From NCBI RefSeq assembly GCF_014698145.1, contig NZ_JACJSM010000016.1, forward strand, positions 62,001-126,000: a DNA stretch of 64,000 nt. Reading direction: 5' to 3'. Below the pieces are notes generated by a model, which had not been told where the DNA came from, made no database searches, and saw nothing but the letters and a program-made list of their open reading frames with translations. The number at the start of each line of letters is the position of its first letter. Position 1 is the stretch's first letter. The position numbers were made by a program, and so were the translations under genes. The stretch comes from Oscillatoria sp. FACHB-1406 (lineage in GTDB: Bacteria > Cyanobacteriota > Cyanobacteriia > Cyanobacteriales > Spirulinaceae). Positions 7,238-16,462 of this stretch are shown in pieces.

Positions 7238-10225
7238 TTACATTGATTTATTTTTGATTTCCAATCCACCCGTGACTTCAGCGATAATATCCAAACGATA
7301 GTTAGCGACGAGGTTTTTTAAGATTTGGAGGAGCGTAACTTCCGTAGAAGGGATTTCTTCAATAAGTCGAAATATTCTTTCTTCATCGACAGAAATAGCC
7401 GCATCATTAAGCCGATCTATCCATGACTTCGGCATAATTTGAATCGCTTTTTCAGTTAAATCTAGGGAAATGGAGAGGGGAGCAGGTGGAATCGGTTCTT
7501 CCTCCGCATATAAATAGCAAATGTGCAAGCGCTCGGCAATTTTTTCAAGCAAGACTTCTTCTTGAAAAGGCTTTCTCATGACCTCATCGCAACCCGCATT
7601 CAAGATATCCACTCGTTCTTCTTCAAAGGCATTTGCCGTAATTGCAATAATTACCGTATCCTTGCCTTCAGGAGAACCTTTAATCGTTCGGGTTGCTTCG
7701 TAGCCATCAAGGACGGGCATTTGCATATCCATTAAAATAAGCTGAGGTTGCCAAGCGTTCCAAACGCTTAAACACTCTTTCCCATTTTCCACAGCGCGCA
7801 CTTGAAACCCAAGAGATTCTAAGATATCGACCAGCAATCTGCGATTCTCCAAAACATCTTCAGCAATCAAGATGCGGTAGTCGGGCTGTCCGGGTTCTAA
7901 ACCGATAATTCGCTTCTGTTGAACGGACTGTTGGACTTCTTCTTGCGAGCTTTCAGGGGCGCGAACTTGAAACGAAAAGGTACTCCCTCGATTCACCTCG
8001 CTTTGTACGCTCATTGTTCCTCCCATGAGACGAACAAACTGTTGACTAATCGCCAACCCTAACCCCGTTCCTTCCATCGAACGGCGACCGGATTCTGTTT
8101 GCTCGAAGGCTTTAAACAGTTGTTTCATTTCGTCGGAACTAATCCCCGTTCCCGTATCGCAAACTTTGCAGGTGAGAAGCGGAACAGATTCATTCTTTGA
8201 CTCGGACTGCCACTCGATATAAAGCTCAACTCGACCGACTTCTGTGAATTTGAGCGCGTTACCAATGAGGTTAATTAAAACTTGGTTTAATTTACTTTCA
8301 TCAATGCGAATGTATTGAGGAACTTCGGGCGAAAGATGAAAGTTGAGAGCCAGTCCTTTAGCGCGCGCTTTGAAACCGAGCATAGCTTCTAGCGAGGCGA
8401 GCAGTTCGTAAAGATCGATACTTTTTTCGTTCAATGTTTCTTGACCGGCTTCGATTTTAGACATTTCGAGAACGTCGTTAATCAGTTCTAGTAAATGTTG
8501 ACCGCTGCGGTTAATAATGCTAATATATTCTCGATGTTGAGAACTGAGCGTCACATCGCGATTCATGACTTGGGTAAAGCCTAAAATTGCATTGAGAGGA
8601 GTGCGCAGTTCGTGACTCATTTTTGCGAGAAATTGGCTTTTTGCTTGGTTCGCGATCGCGGCATCTTCTAAAGCGACCTGGGAAAACTTTAGCAGCAACG
8701 TACTTCTCAGTTCCCGCGCGGTATCAATTTCTATTTGCTGCCAGGGTAAGGATGTCTGTCTGACAGTTTCTTGCCAAGCGGCAAAAGATTTACGAGGCGA
8801 CAGGCGAAGGCTGCCATCCTCTTCAACTTCGACGAATTTGTGAGTATCTCCGGCCCAATTTACCGTGCGAACAAGCTCTGGTCGAAACCATAAAAGATGG
8901 TAAGATGTTCGATCGGGTAAAAGCGAAATCGCCAGTACGCCGCTTGCTTGTGTTGCAAACTTTTCGGCGGGGGGATAGTGTTGGGCAAGGCAATGGGTTG
9001 CTAGCACTTCGTCTTGGGTTGAATGAATCAACCAAGCGATTAAATCTTGAGTTTCTAAGTAAGATGGAGTTTGACCGACTAATATCAAATCTTGACCGGC
9101 GCAAAAAGCGAGTCCTTGTGCATTCGTCAAACTCAAAAATTGTTCGCTATTCTCCTCAACAACTTTACCAATAAATTTCTGGGTTGTCGAAAGTTTATAT
9201 TTAATAGTTTGTTTGATTTCGTTAATGCGATCGCGGTGTTGAATGCGGTCTTTTTCCTGTTGATAAACAATTTCAATCGAAACAAATAATCCGAGAAGCT
9301 CGCAGACTTTGCGGACTTCGGGAGGGACGTGACGGGGTTCGTAATGGTGACAGGCGATCAAGCCCCAAAGGTGGCGGTCGTTGACCAAAGAAATTGAAAA
9401 AGAAGCGTCAACCCCCATGTTTTGCAAATATTCTCGATGTAACGGAGAAACGCTCCTCAACACTGAAAAACTGAGATCGGTGGGTTCGTTCGAGATCGGG
9501 TTAGTGGCTGGGATAAGGTTTGCGGGTTCGTAGTTTGAAGTTACAATCAAACGCAGCCAATTTCGGTAATACAGTTCTCTGGCTTGTTTGGGAATATCTG
9601 AAGCGGGATAGTGTAAATCGAGATAGGATTCTAGGTTGTCTCGTTTGGCTTCTGCGATGACGACACCGCTTTCATCGGGTTCAAAACGATAGATCGTCAC
9701 TCGGTCGAAACCTACGATCTCTCGAACTTCTTCGGCTAGCAATTGGGTTGCTTCTGAAAAGTTTTTGGCTTTCCGAATCCGCGCGATCGCCGTTTTGAGA
9801 CGCTGGTAAAAGTCCAAGTTCGAGCTTAAGGAGTCGGAAGACGCGGGTTCTAATTCTAAGATCGCGACTCCGCCGTGACGGTGCAACGTTCCGTAGTATG
9901 TTAAGTTTGTTTCTTTGACCTTTAAGGTTAAGATAGGGAACGAAAATTGCTCGGACTGGTCGCGGCTGAGGTGAAAGCGGATGGTTTCAATGTCTTCAGG
10001 CGAAAATAACAGGCTGAGGTCTCGATCGATCAGAGAGCAAGCCGGAATACCCAGACGATCTTCCGTGTTTTCGCTGACTTGTCGGAGAATGAGGTCGGGT
10101 TCTTGGAGAACGAGCAATACACCGTGAGGCTGGATTTGTCCGGGGATATGGATTGCTTCGCGATCGCAATTTGTAACGTCTGCTTCTTTAGGGGAAACCC
10201 ATTTTTGGGAGTTCATATCAAACAT
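7238..10225 (-). CDS. Bacteriophytochrome-type hybrid histidine kinase
   Basis: The 995-residue protein has the order PAS-GAF-PHY-HisKA-HATPase-REC. Cys20 in the N-terminal TNCDREAIHIPG motif is at the biliverdin-attachment position of bacteriophytochromes, while the plant/Cph1-type Cys in the GAF domain is absent (SPLHREYLQNMG, His263). PASDIP (207-212) and the PHY tongue PRKSF (477-481) are intact. The kinase H-box is SHELRTP (H538) with N- and G-boxes (NLIGNALKF, CDTGTGIS, GTGLGLAI); the receiver phosphoacceptor is D833 (LMDMQMP). The C-terminal ~80 residues are helical without an HPt histidine. It is a predicted red/far-red sensor located directly upstream of a REC-cyclase gene. An alternative start at M4 exists. 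Confidence 0.92.
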   Translation of the reverse strand: MFDMNSQKWVSPKEADVTNCDREAIHIPGQIQPHGVLLVLQEPDLILRQVSENTEDRLGIPACSLIDRDLSLLFSPEDIETIRFHLSRDQSEQFSFPILTLKVKETNLTYYGTLHRHGGVAILELEPASSDSLSSNLDFYQRLKTAIARIRKAKNFSEATQLLAEEVREIVGFDRVTIYRFEPDESGVVIAEAKRDNLESYLDLHYPASDIPKQARELYYRNWLRLIVTSNYEPANLIPATNPISNEPTDLSFSVLRSVSPLHREYLQNMGVDASFSISLVNDRHLWGLIACHHYEPRHVPPEVRKVCELLGLFVSIEIVYQQEKDRIQHRDRINEIKQTIKYKLSTTQKFIGKVVEENSEQFLSLTNAQGLAFCAGQDLILVGQTPSYLETQDLIAWLIHSTQDEVLATHCLAQHYPPAEKFATQASGVLAISLLPDRTSYHLLWFRPELVRTVNWAGDTHKFVEVEEDGSLRLSPRKSFAAWQETVRQTSLPWQQIEIDTARELRSTLLLKFSQVALEDAAIANQAKSQFLAKMSHELRTPLNAILGFTQVMNRDVTLSSQHREYISIINRSGQHLLELINDVLEMSKIEAGQETLNEKSIDLYELLASLEAMLGFKARAKGLALNFHLSPEVPQYIRIDESKLNQVLINLIGNALKFTEVGRVELYIEWQSESKNESVPLLTCKVCDTGTGISSDEMKQLFKAFEQTESGRRSMEGTGLGLAISQQFVRLMGGTMSVQSEVNRGSTFSFQVRAPESSQEEVQQSVQQKRIIGLEPGQPDYRILIAEDVLENRRLLVDILESLGFQVRAVENGKECLSVWNAWQPQLILMDMQMPVLDGYEATRTIKGSPEGKDTVIIAITANAFEEERVDILNAGCDEVMRKPFQEEVLLEKIAERLHICYLYAEEEPIPPAPLSISLDLTEKAIQIMPKSWIDRLNDAAISVDEERIFRLIEEIPSTEVTLLQILKNLVANYRLDIIAEVTGGLEIKNKSM

Positions 10226-10890
10226 TGTTTTTTTTAATTCCTGGATCGCAACCTACAACTGTGAGGGTTTAGCAGCGCGTTTCAAGGAGATTTGTAGAGC
10301 AGACAATTTTAATAACTTTAATAACAAGGGGCTAACCATTTTATCAAGAATAAAAATATACTATTTCTAGTTGGCGTAAGAGACGGTTTTCTGTCTGGGT
10401 ATGACCTGAATAAAGGAGATATTCAGTTAGGGCGAACCCCACCTACGCGAGAGCTAATAATAACGCTACTTTATAACTCAATGCCCGAACTTAAACTCAT
10501 AATAGCTCCCTCACAATGGGGAAGTCAAGAAAATCCGAATTCAGTTACTATGACTGATTAACCAAATCGATTTTTCAATTGCTATTAATTTTCAATAAAA
10601 GCGGGTCTATGCTGGGGGTAAACGAGCGCCCCAAAACGCCGCTCCCAATACAAATTGACCGAATCTTAGAAAAAATAAGATAGGGTTGTCAACAATGACA
10701 ACCCTATCTTATTAATGATTACTTTCCAAGCCAAAGTTTCACCTCTTTCCCCGGAATTCTACCTCGATCGCTCGCGAGTATACTCAATCTCAAACTTATG
10801 CAATGGCGGGGGCGATGGAGAGAGCTATTTGGGATGAAGCGAAACGTCCGAATCGCCTCATCCAAAGCTGGATTTTGCGCTTAAGGAAAA
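10226..10890. other. 665-bp spacer without a recognised gene
   Basis: The spacer lies between two minus-strand genes and should include the phytochrome promoter. It is AT-rich on the phytochrome side. A 26-codon open frame at 10481-10561 has no family signature. The only strong structure is the long palindrome at 10674-10713. Confidence 0.6.
10674..10713. terminator. 18-bp perfect inverted repeat
   Basis: AATAAGATAGGGTTGTCA (10674-10691) pairs perfectly with its complement at 10696-10713 around a 4-nt loop. The AT-rich base gives T-rich flanks in both directions, compatible with a bidirectional terminator. A small mobile palindrome is the alternative. Confidence 0.5.
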
Positions 10891-11076
10891 TTACTTTTTC
10901 TTTCTGAGATCGACTTCTTCAATTTCAGAAAGCATAAAAGTCACCAGTTTATCCCAGTTTCCGCCTTCAAAAAGAACGGCGGCTCGCCCGTCGCTGATGC
11001 GCTGAACGAGTCCTTCAAAGCAATAGTAAGTATCGTTGGGGTTAATTACTTTAACCGTAGCTCCGGGCAAAATCAT
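10891..11076 (-). CDS. ndhS: NAD(P)H dehydrogenase-like complex subunit NdhS
   Basis: The 61-residue protein has the SH3-like fold pattern of NdhS (CRR31 relative), the ferredoxin-docking subunit of the cyanobacterial NDH-1 complex on the thylakoid membrane. Conserved features seen are the N-terminal [12 protein letters not shown] strand, [28 protein letters not shown] and a basic C-terminus (DLRKKK). It functions in cyclic electron flow and respiration. The length is typical. It is monocistronic by spacing, with the divergent kinase gene starting 150 bp away. Recognition rests on the characteristic [12 protein letters not shown] block. Confidence 0.85.
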   Translation of the reverse strand: MILPGATVKVINPNDTYYCFEGLVQRISDGRAAVLFEGGNWDKLVTFMLSEIEEVDLRKKK

Positions 11077-11226
11077 AAATCGTTCTGGCTCAAAAGTGGG
11101 TATTTCGATACTACTTTACCAAAAACGCGGCCCGTGCAAGACGCGAGCAAGCCGAATAGTCAAAATCGGAGAAATGTTTTTAAATTGAGAAAGAGAAAAC
11201 TATAGTAATTGCTCTTATTGGCCCTC

Positions 11227-14200
11227 ATGACTGCCGGACTGCAACGGGTTCTATCCACTCTGTTCTCGAATGTCACTCAGTTGTCAGAAAGCGATCGCGT
11301 TCGCGCCCTCAAACGAGAGCGAGACCAGTTGCGCCGCGAAGTCAAGCAACTGCACCAAGAACTTTTACCAGAACCCGTGCGCGTCGCCCAACAAAAGGCC
11401 TTGATGGCTGTCGTCACGAAAATTCGCGAATCGCTCGATTTAGAAACCATCTTTCGCTCGACAGCGCGGGAAGTTCGCCAATTGCTCGATGCCGATCGCG
11501 TCGGTATTTATCGCTTCCTCCCTAACTCCTCCTGGAGTGAAGGCGAATTCGTCGCCGAAGACGTGCGCCCGCCCTACAGTTCAATCGTCGGTCTCAAAAT
11601 TTACGACCATTGCTTTAGCGAAGACTTTGGCATTTATTACCGTCGGGGACGGATTTGGGCAGTCGATGACTTTGAAGATATCGATCTCCACACCTGCATG
11701 AAGTTGCTGGTCGAACGGGTTGGATTTCGCGCCAACCTCGTCGTACCGTTGCTCGAAGGCGAACAACTTTGGGGGTTAATGTCCGTTCACCTCTGTACCG
11801 AAGCGCGCCACTGGACGGAGGATAACATCGAGTTCGCCCAACAAATTGCCCTTCATTTAGGCGTTGCCCTACAACAAGCTCAAGCCTTGGCTTGGCAGCA
11901 ACAACAATCCGACTTTCTCGCCCGCGCTGTCAGCCAAGCGGTAGGGCGGGAGAAAACCGTTGCTGCGATTATTGATAAAATTCGCCGTTCTCTCGATTTA
12001 ACGACAATCTTCAAAACGACAGTCGAAGAAGTCCGACATCTCTTAGGAGCAGATCGCGCCGTTATTTATCACTTCAATCCAGACTGGAGTGGCGAATTTG
12101 TGGTCGAATCTATTGCGCCGGGATGGAAATCTTTCCTCGACCAACAGGAAGAAAATCCTCTGATTCGTAAAAGTATCAATCAGTGTAGTCTGACTGAGTT
12201 AGGAAATCCAACCATTAGCGATACTTACTTCCAAAAGACTCAAGGGGGACGTTTTAACCACGGAGAAGTGTTCAGAATTTGTAACGATCTCTACGCTGAG
12301 GGATTTTCTAAATGTTACGTGGAACTGCTCGAGAGTCAACAAGCACGAGCTTATGTCATCATCGCCATTTACAACGGTAATCTACTTTGGGGATTGCTCG
12401 CTGCTTACCAGAACTCCGGTCCGCGCCAGTGGCAAGAGCGAGAAGTACAGTTTTTAGTGCAAATTGGCGACCAATTAAGTATTGCCGTTCAACAAGCCGA
12501 ACTACTCGCTGCAACCCAACAGCGATCGCACGAATTAGCGACGACGCTAGAAAAACAACTCGAACAGCGCGCGCTCGAACTGGCGCTGGAAGCAGAACAG
12601 GAACGCGCTCTTTCGGAAGTTATCGATAAGATCCGGCAAACTTTGGATTTGGAGACGATTTTTCAAACTGCTACAACTGAAGTACGTCAATTGCTAAATG
12701 CCGATCGCGTAGCAATCTATGCGTTTGGTGCGGGGAGCAACTGGGAGTACGGCTGTATTGTCTCTGAAGATGTGGTCGAGCCGTTTGCGAGCGCGCTGGC
12801 AGTGGAGATCGAGGATCGCTGTTTTAGCACGCGCGCACAAGCTTACAGTCAGGGGCAGATTTGGGCCTGCGAAGATATTCAGAAGGTGGATTTGGAGCAT
12901 TGCCATTTTATGACGCTTTCTCGCTTCCAAGTCCGAGCCAATCTCGTTTTGCCGTTAATTAAGGCCGGTCAACTCTGGGGATTGCTTTGCATTCACCAAT
13001 GTTCCGCGCCGCGCAAGTGGCAGGAGAAAGAAATTGAATTTGTCCGTAAAATTGCCGTTCAACTGGGGGTAGCGCTGCAACAGGCGGAATTGCTAACGCA
13101 GGCACAAGAGCGATCGCGCGAATTGCGTTCTACTTTAGCAGACCTTAACACGATTGTCGATCGCCTCGCGGATGGGCTTTTAGTTATCGATCCCACCGGC
13201 AAGATTACGCGCTTTAATCCGGCATTGTTGGAAATGTTTAATCTCAACGGAATCGACTTGCTCGGAAAAAATATCGCCTCGATTTTTCCGTTAGATTTAG
13301 CGCTTTTGGCTCAAAAAACCGAACGTCAGGATAAGGGAACTGTCTCGGCTAATGTTAAATTAAGCCGCGATCGCGAGGGACAAGCCTTAGCAACGAGCAT
13401 TCGTCGGGAAGGAGACGGCGACGAAGGCCAACAAGATTTAGGACTGGTGGTTTTGATTCGCGATGTCACCGTCGAACGGGAAGTCGATCGCATGAAAACC
13501 GATTTTCTGGCGACAGTTTCCCACGAATTGCGCACGCCGCTGACTTCGGTATTGGGTTTTGCTTCGATTATCCGCGACAAGCTCGAAGAAGATATTTTTC
13601 CGGCAGTGAAGTTAGAAGTCCTGCGGGCGCAAAAAGCGATGAAGCGAGTGCGATCGAATATTAATATTATCGTCTCGGAAGCCGAACGATTGACTTCTTT
13701 GATTGACGACGTTCTCGATATTGCCAAAATGGAGGCGGGGCGCGTCGATTGGAATATTAAGCCGGTGGAACCTCGCGAGATTTTAGAACGCGCGATCGCG
13801 GCTACCGCTTCCCTCTTCGAGCAAAGCAACTTAAGGCTGATTCGCGAGATCGAGCCGAACCTACCCCACGTCGAAGTCGATAGCGATCGCCTCATTCAAG
13901 TCTCGATCAACCTCCTCTCTAATGCCGTCAAATTCACCCCCCAAGGAACCGTTAGCTGTCGGGCGCAGCGTCAAGAAGGTTTCCTGCTTGTCAGTATCAT
14001 CGATACCGGTATTGGTATTGCCCCCGAAGATCGCGAAAAAGTCTTTGAACGGTTCAAGCAAGTCGGAGATATACTCACCGATAAGCCGAAAGGAACTGGC
14101 TTGGGATTGCCCATCTGCAAGCAAATTATCGAATTTCACGGCGGTAAAATTTGGGTGGAAAGCGAACTAGGGGCTGGCAGTACCTTTTGCTTTACCCTGC

Positions 14201-14238
14201 CCCTCGCCGGAGAAACGCCCGAGTTGCTGCCTCGTTAA
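11227..14238 (+). CDS. Sensor histidine kinase with three tandem cyanobacteriochrome-like GAF domains
   Basis: From the ATG at 11227 (a TTG at 11209 is possible) the protein is 1003 residues: a coiled N-terminus, GAF1 (about 60-220), GAF2 (about 245-425), GAF3 (about 465-620), a PAS domain (about 640-755), then HisKA (SHELRTP, H766) and HATPase. GAF1 and GAF3 each carry both a DXCF motif (DHCF with C129; DRCF with C532) and a Cys at the canonical bilin-lyase-like position (C157; C559 in HCHFMTL). GAF2 lacks DXCF but keeps a Cys at the canonical position (C363, KCYVELL). The canonical His after Cys is present only in GAF3. This suggests bilin binding in up to three domains. No transmembrane segment is evident. 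Confidence 0.85.
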   Translation: MTAGLQRVLSTLFSNVTQLSESDRVRALKRERDQLRREVKQLHQELLPEPVRVAQQKALMAVVTKIRESLDLETIFRSTAREVRQLLDADRVGIYRFLPNSSWSEGEFVAEDVRPPYSSIVGLKIYDHCFSEDFGIYYRRGRIWAVDDFEDIDLHTCMKLLVERVGFRANLVVPLLEGEQLWGLMSVHLCTEARHWTEDNIEFAQQIALHLGVALQQAQALAWQQQQSDFLARAVSQAVGREKTVAAIIDKIRRSLDLTTIFKTTVEEVRHLLGADRAVIYHFNPDWSGEFVVESIAPGWKSFLDQQEENPLIRKSINQCSLTELGNPTISDTYFQKTQGGRFNHGEVFRICNDLYAEGFSKCYVELLESQQARAYVIIAIYNGNLLWGLLAAYQNSGPRQWQEREVQFLVQIGDQLSIAVQQAELLAATQQRSHELATTLEKQLEQRALELALEAEQERALSEVIDKIRQTLDLETIFQTATTEVRQLLNADRVAIYAFGAGSNWEYGCIVSEDVVEPFASALAVEIEDRCFSTRAQAYSQGQIWACEDIQKVDLEHCHFMTLSRFQVRANLVLPLIKAGQLWGLLCIHQCSAPRKWQEKEIEFVRKIAVQLGVALQQAELLTQAQERSRELRSTLADLNTIVDRLADGLLVIDPTGKITRFNPALLEMFNLNGIDLLGKNIASIFPLDLALLAQKTERQDKGTVSANVKLSRDREGQALATSIRREGDGDEGQQDLGLVVLIRDVTVEREVDRMKTDFLATVSHELRTPLTSVLGFASIIRDKLEEDIFPAVKLEVLRAQKAMKRVRSNINIIVSEAERLTSLIDDVLDIAKMEAGRVDWNIKPVEPREILERAIAATASLFEQSNLRLIREIEPNLPHVEVDSDRLIQVSINLLSNAVKFTPQGTVSCRAQRQEGFLLVSIIDTGIGIAPEDREKVFERFKQVGDILTDKPKGTGLGLPICKQIIEFHGGKIWVESELGAGSTFCFTLPLAGETPELLPR

Positions 14239-14306
14239 ACAATTCTTGTGAAAACTGTTAGAGTATAAGGCAAGCGATCGACACAAAACTTAACTTTTAA
14301 AAGCCC

Positions 14307-15074
14307 TTGTCCTCTGCTTATCTGCTAGTGTCGCATGGTAGCCGCGATCCGCGCCCCCAAACTGCGGCAAAATATCTCACCCAATTAGTCCTGCAAGCGC
14401 TGGATGCCCCTGAAGTTCGTTTCGCGATCGAGTCCCGAAATCGATCGCTGAAAAACAGCTTGCCGATTGTCGGAAGCACAACCTTAGAATTCGCCTCTCT
14501 CCCGCTCCACCAAAGCATTGAAAAATTTGCCTTGCGGGCGAAAGCAGCCGGATTTAACGAAGTGCAGATCGTTCCTCTATTTCTTCATGCAGGCGTTCAC
14601 GTTCTTGAAGATCTTCCCGCTGCTGTGGAGCAAGCACAGCACGCTTTAACAGCAGGCATCTCCCTCAATCTATTACCCCATCTCGGCAGTTATGCAGGCG
14701 TAGAGCGATTACTCGTCGCTGAGTTCGAGCGTTTGGACGCGCGCCAACGAATTTTGCTCGCACATGGCAGTCGCCGCCCGAGAGGAAATGATGGGATTTC
14801 TAGCTTAGCCAACCGACTCGGAGCTAGAGTTGCCTACTGGTCGATCGCTCCAAGTTTAGCCCAACAAGTCAGCGATTTAGCCGCCGGAGAAGCGATCGCG
14901 ATCGTCCCCTACTTTCTCTTCGCCGGAAACATCACCGAAGCGATTGCCGCCGAGAACGAACAACTGCAACGCCAAGTTCCCGAAACCGCCCTTCGGCTCG
15001 GTCAACCCCTCGGCGCAACCCCAGAACTCGCCGCCTCAATTGTCGAAGCATTAGTCGAGGCGAACCGCAATTAA
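14307..15074 (+). CDS. Sirohydrochlorin chelatase-like protein (CbiX/SirB family)
   Basis: The 255-residue protein contains two tandem CbiX-like halves: the first with LLVSHGSRDPRP and PLFLHAGVHVLEDLP, the second with ILLAHGSRRPRG and VPYFLFAGNITE. These His-containing motifs bind the metal and tetrapyrrole in class II chelatases, which insert Fe2+ or Co2+ into sirohydrochlorin for siroheme or cobalamin synthesis. The proposed start is TTG at 14307; there is no good Shine-Dalgarno and no in-frame ATG near the N-terminus, so the start is uncertain. It lies about 70 bp downstream of the kinase gene on the same strand and may be cotranscribed. Metal specificity cannot be read from the sequence. 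Confidence 0.82.
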   Translation: MSSAYLLVSHGSRDPRPQTAAKYLTQLVLQALDAPEVRFAIESRNRSLKNSLPIVGSTTLEFASLPLHQSIEKFALRAKAAGFNEVQIVPLFLHAGVHVLEDLPAAVEQAQHALTAGISLNLLPHLGSYAGVERLLVAEFERLDARQRILLAHGSRRPRGNDGISSLANRLGARVAYWSIAPSLAQQVSDLAAGEAIAIVPYFLFAGNITEAIAAENEQLQRQVPETALRLGQPLGATPELAASIVEALVEANRN

Positions 15075-15081
15075 AAGCTCG

Positions 15082-15121
15082 TTCAAAATGGCTGAAATCC
15101 TCTCAGGGGAGGCATTTTGAA
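15082..15121 (+). terminator. Hairpin after the chelatase gene
   Basis: TTCAAAATG (15082-15090) pairs with CATTTTGAA (15113-15121), with an inner CCTCTCAGGGGAGG stem between them, followed by a T-rich stretch (ATTTTAGATTTT). It sits directly downstream of the chelatase stop and 190 bp upstream of psbV. This looks like an intrinsic terminator. Confidence 0.65.
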
Positions 15122-15309
15122 TTTTAGATTTTGAAAGCGTGAATTCCGCTTGGGAAGGATCCTTTACCGGGGTTCTAAAATCCAACATGGAAACGGTACG
15201 TTTGAATGGCATCATAGTTTATACGACCGTCTGGCAAGCGGCAGATCGCGCTTTATCTAGGTCGCGATCGCCGTGCCACAGAATAAGCCAAACTGTTTTG
15301 AGGAGAAGT

Positions 15310-15798
15310 ATGCTAAAACGCCTTTTTTTGGGATTAGTCGCGACTTTAATTTTTACGCTGCAACTGCCGATCGATCGCGCTTTTGCAGTTGATATCAAGC
15401 AAGAATTACGCACGGTCAAGCAAGATGCGACCGAGAATGTCGTAGTTTCTAACAAGGAATTCGAGCATGGCAAACGCTTGTTTACCAATGCTTGTTCTAA
15501 GTGCCACATGGCCGGCAGAACCAAAACCAACCCGAACGTCACTTTAGGAAGTACCTCTCTTAAAGGGGCTGAACCCCCTCGCGACAATGTTGACGAAATT
15601 GTCAGCTACCTCAATAATCCCAAAACTTATGATGGGGAGCAAGATATTAGCGAACTGCACCCGAATACCACTCGGACCGATCTGTATCCGGAAATGAGAA
15701 ATTTAACTCAACAGGATTTACAAGATTTGGCAGGCTACATCTTAACGGAAGCGCAGATTCGCGGTTTCCGTTGGGGCGCTGGTAAAGTCTACGACTAA
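15310..15798 (+). CDS. psbV: Photosystem II cytochrome c-550
   Basis: PsbV is the extrinsic lumenal cytochrome that stabilises the oxygen-evolving complex. The start chosen is the ATG at 15310, preceded by a GAGGAG ribosome binding site 6 nt upstream; a frame open from 15139 is upstream read-through. The signal peptide (about 26 residues ending RAFA) is cleaved before VDIKQELRTV. Heme attachment is at CSKCH, and the second axial His is expected in SELHPNTTRTD. PPRDNVDEIVSYLNNPKTYDGE and the PEMRNLTQQDLQDLAGYIL end are hallmark PsbV blocks. The length of 162 residues is normal. It heads a cluster of electron-transfer genes (psbV2, petE). Confidence 0.96.
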   Translation: MLKRLFLGLVATLIFTLQLPIDRAFAVDIKQELRTVKQDATENVVVSNKEFEHGKRLFTNACSKCHMAGRTKTNPNVTLGSTSLKGAEPPRDNVDEIVSYLNNPKTYDGEQDISELHPNTTRTDLYPEMRNLTQQDLQDLAGYILTEAQIRGFRWGAGKVYD

Positions 15799-15943
15799 AT
15801 TAATTCAAGAACCGTTGCTCTAAAGCGCATTGCCGGGAAGGGGAGCGCCTTGACTCAATAATTACTCATTCGTAATTCGTAATTCAAGCTCGACTCTCCT
15901 TACCCCATTTTTTTATTTTGAAGTTTTTGCTGGGCAAACCATT

Positions 15944-16462
15944 ATGAATCAACCCATAACGTTTAAGATTTTTGCAACCGGTTGGTTGCGCGCTAGTCTA
16001 GCTATCTTGAGTGCGTGTTTGGTTCTTTTAGCGGGGACTCGTCCTGCCCTAGCTGTCGATAAATATATTACTCGCTATATCGCTAAAGAACCTGTTGCGG
16101 TTCCTTACGACGCACAAGGGAATACGCAAACCTATACGCCCGATGATTTTTATCAAGGGAAAGAACTGTTTAAAGAACATTGTATTTATTGTCATGTTGG
16201 CGGCACGACCGTTCAAGATCCGACCGTTTCTTTATCGCTAGAAGACCTCGGCGGCGCAACACCTCCTCGCAATAACGTCACTGCGATAGCAGACTTTATG
16301 CGCGATCCCCTCAGCTACGATGGCAGCGAACCCAGTCTTGCCTGCCGTAAAGTAACCGAGGCTTGGATGTCAAAAACAGAACTCGAAAAGTTAGCGGCTT
16401 TTGTATTGCGCGCGGCAGAAAAATCGCCGGGATGGGGAAACTCAGAGATTGAAGTTAGATAA
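15944..16462 (+). CDS. psbV2: Cytochrome c-550-like protein PsbV2
   Basis: The 172-residue c-type cytochrome lies directly after psbV, the position of psbV2 in other cyanobacteria. A signal peptide ends about residue 37 (RPALA). Heme attachment is at C80-IY-C83-H84. The PsbV-like PPRNNVTAIADFMRDPLSYDG block is present, but the PsbV 'LHP' axial-histidine motif is replaced by SLACRKVTEAW. Cys134 lies exactly 50 residues after the heme His, the spacing I recall for the His/Cys-ligated PsbV2 of Thermosynechococcus. It therefore probably has unusual His-Cys heme ligation. It is lumenal and its physiological role is poorly known. Confidence 0.88.
   Translation: MNQPITFKIFATGWLRASLAILSACLVLLAGTRPALAVDKYITRYIAKEPVAVPYDAQGNTQTYTPDDFYQGKELFKEHCIYCHVGGTTVQDPTVSLSLEDLGGATPPRNNVTAIADFMRDPLSYDGSEPSLACRKVTEAWMSKTELEKLAAFVLRAAEKSPGWGNSEIEVR

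Noticed and set aside
10481..10561. 26-codon open frame MPELKLIIAPSQWGS in the phytochrome-ndhS spacer
   Set aside because: No known small photosynthetic subunit matches, no good ribosome binding site is present, and the length is easily random.
13326..13895. 189-codon antisense frame inside the GAF kinase gene
   Set aside because: The forward frame encodes a coherent PAS-HisKA segment; the reverse frame is rich in Ser/Arg as expected for a shadow.
15139..15309. Upstream extension of the psbV frame (57 codons before the proposed start)
   Set aside because: The ATG at 15310 has the GAGGAG ribosome site and begins a normal signal peptide; the extension reads like untranslated sequence.
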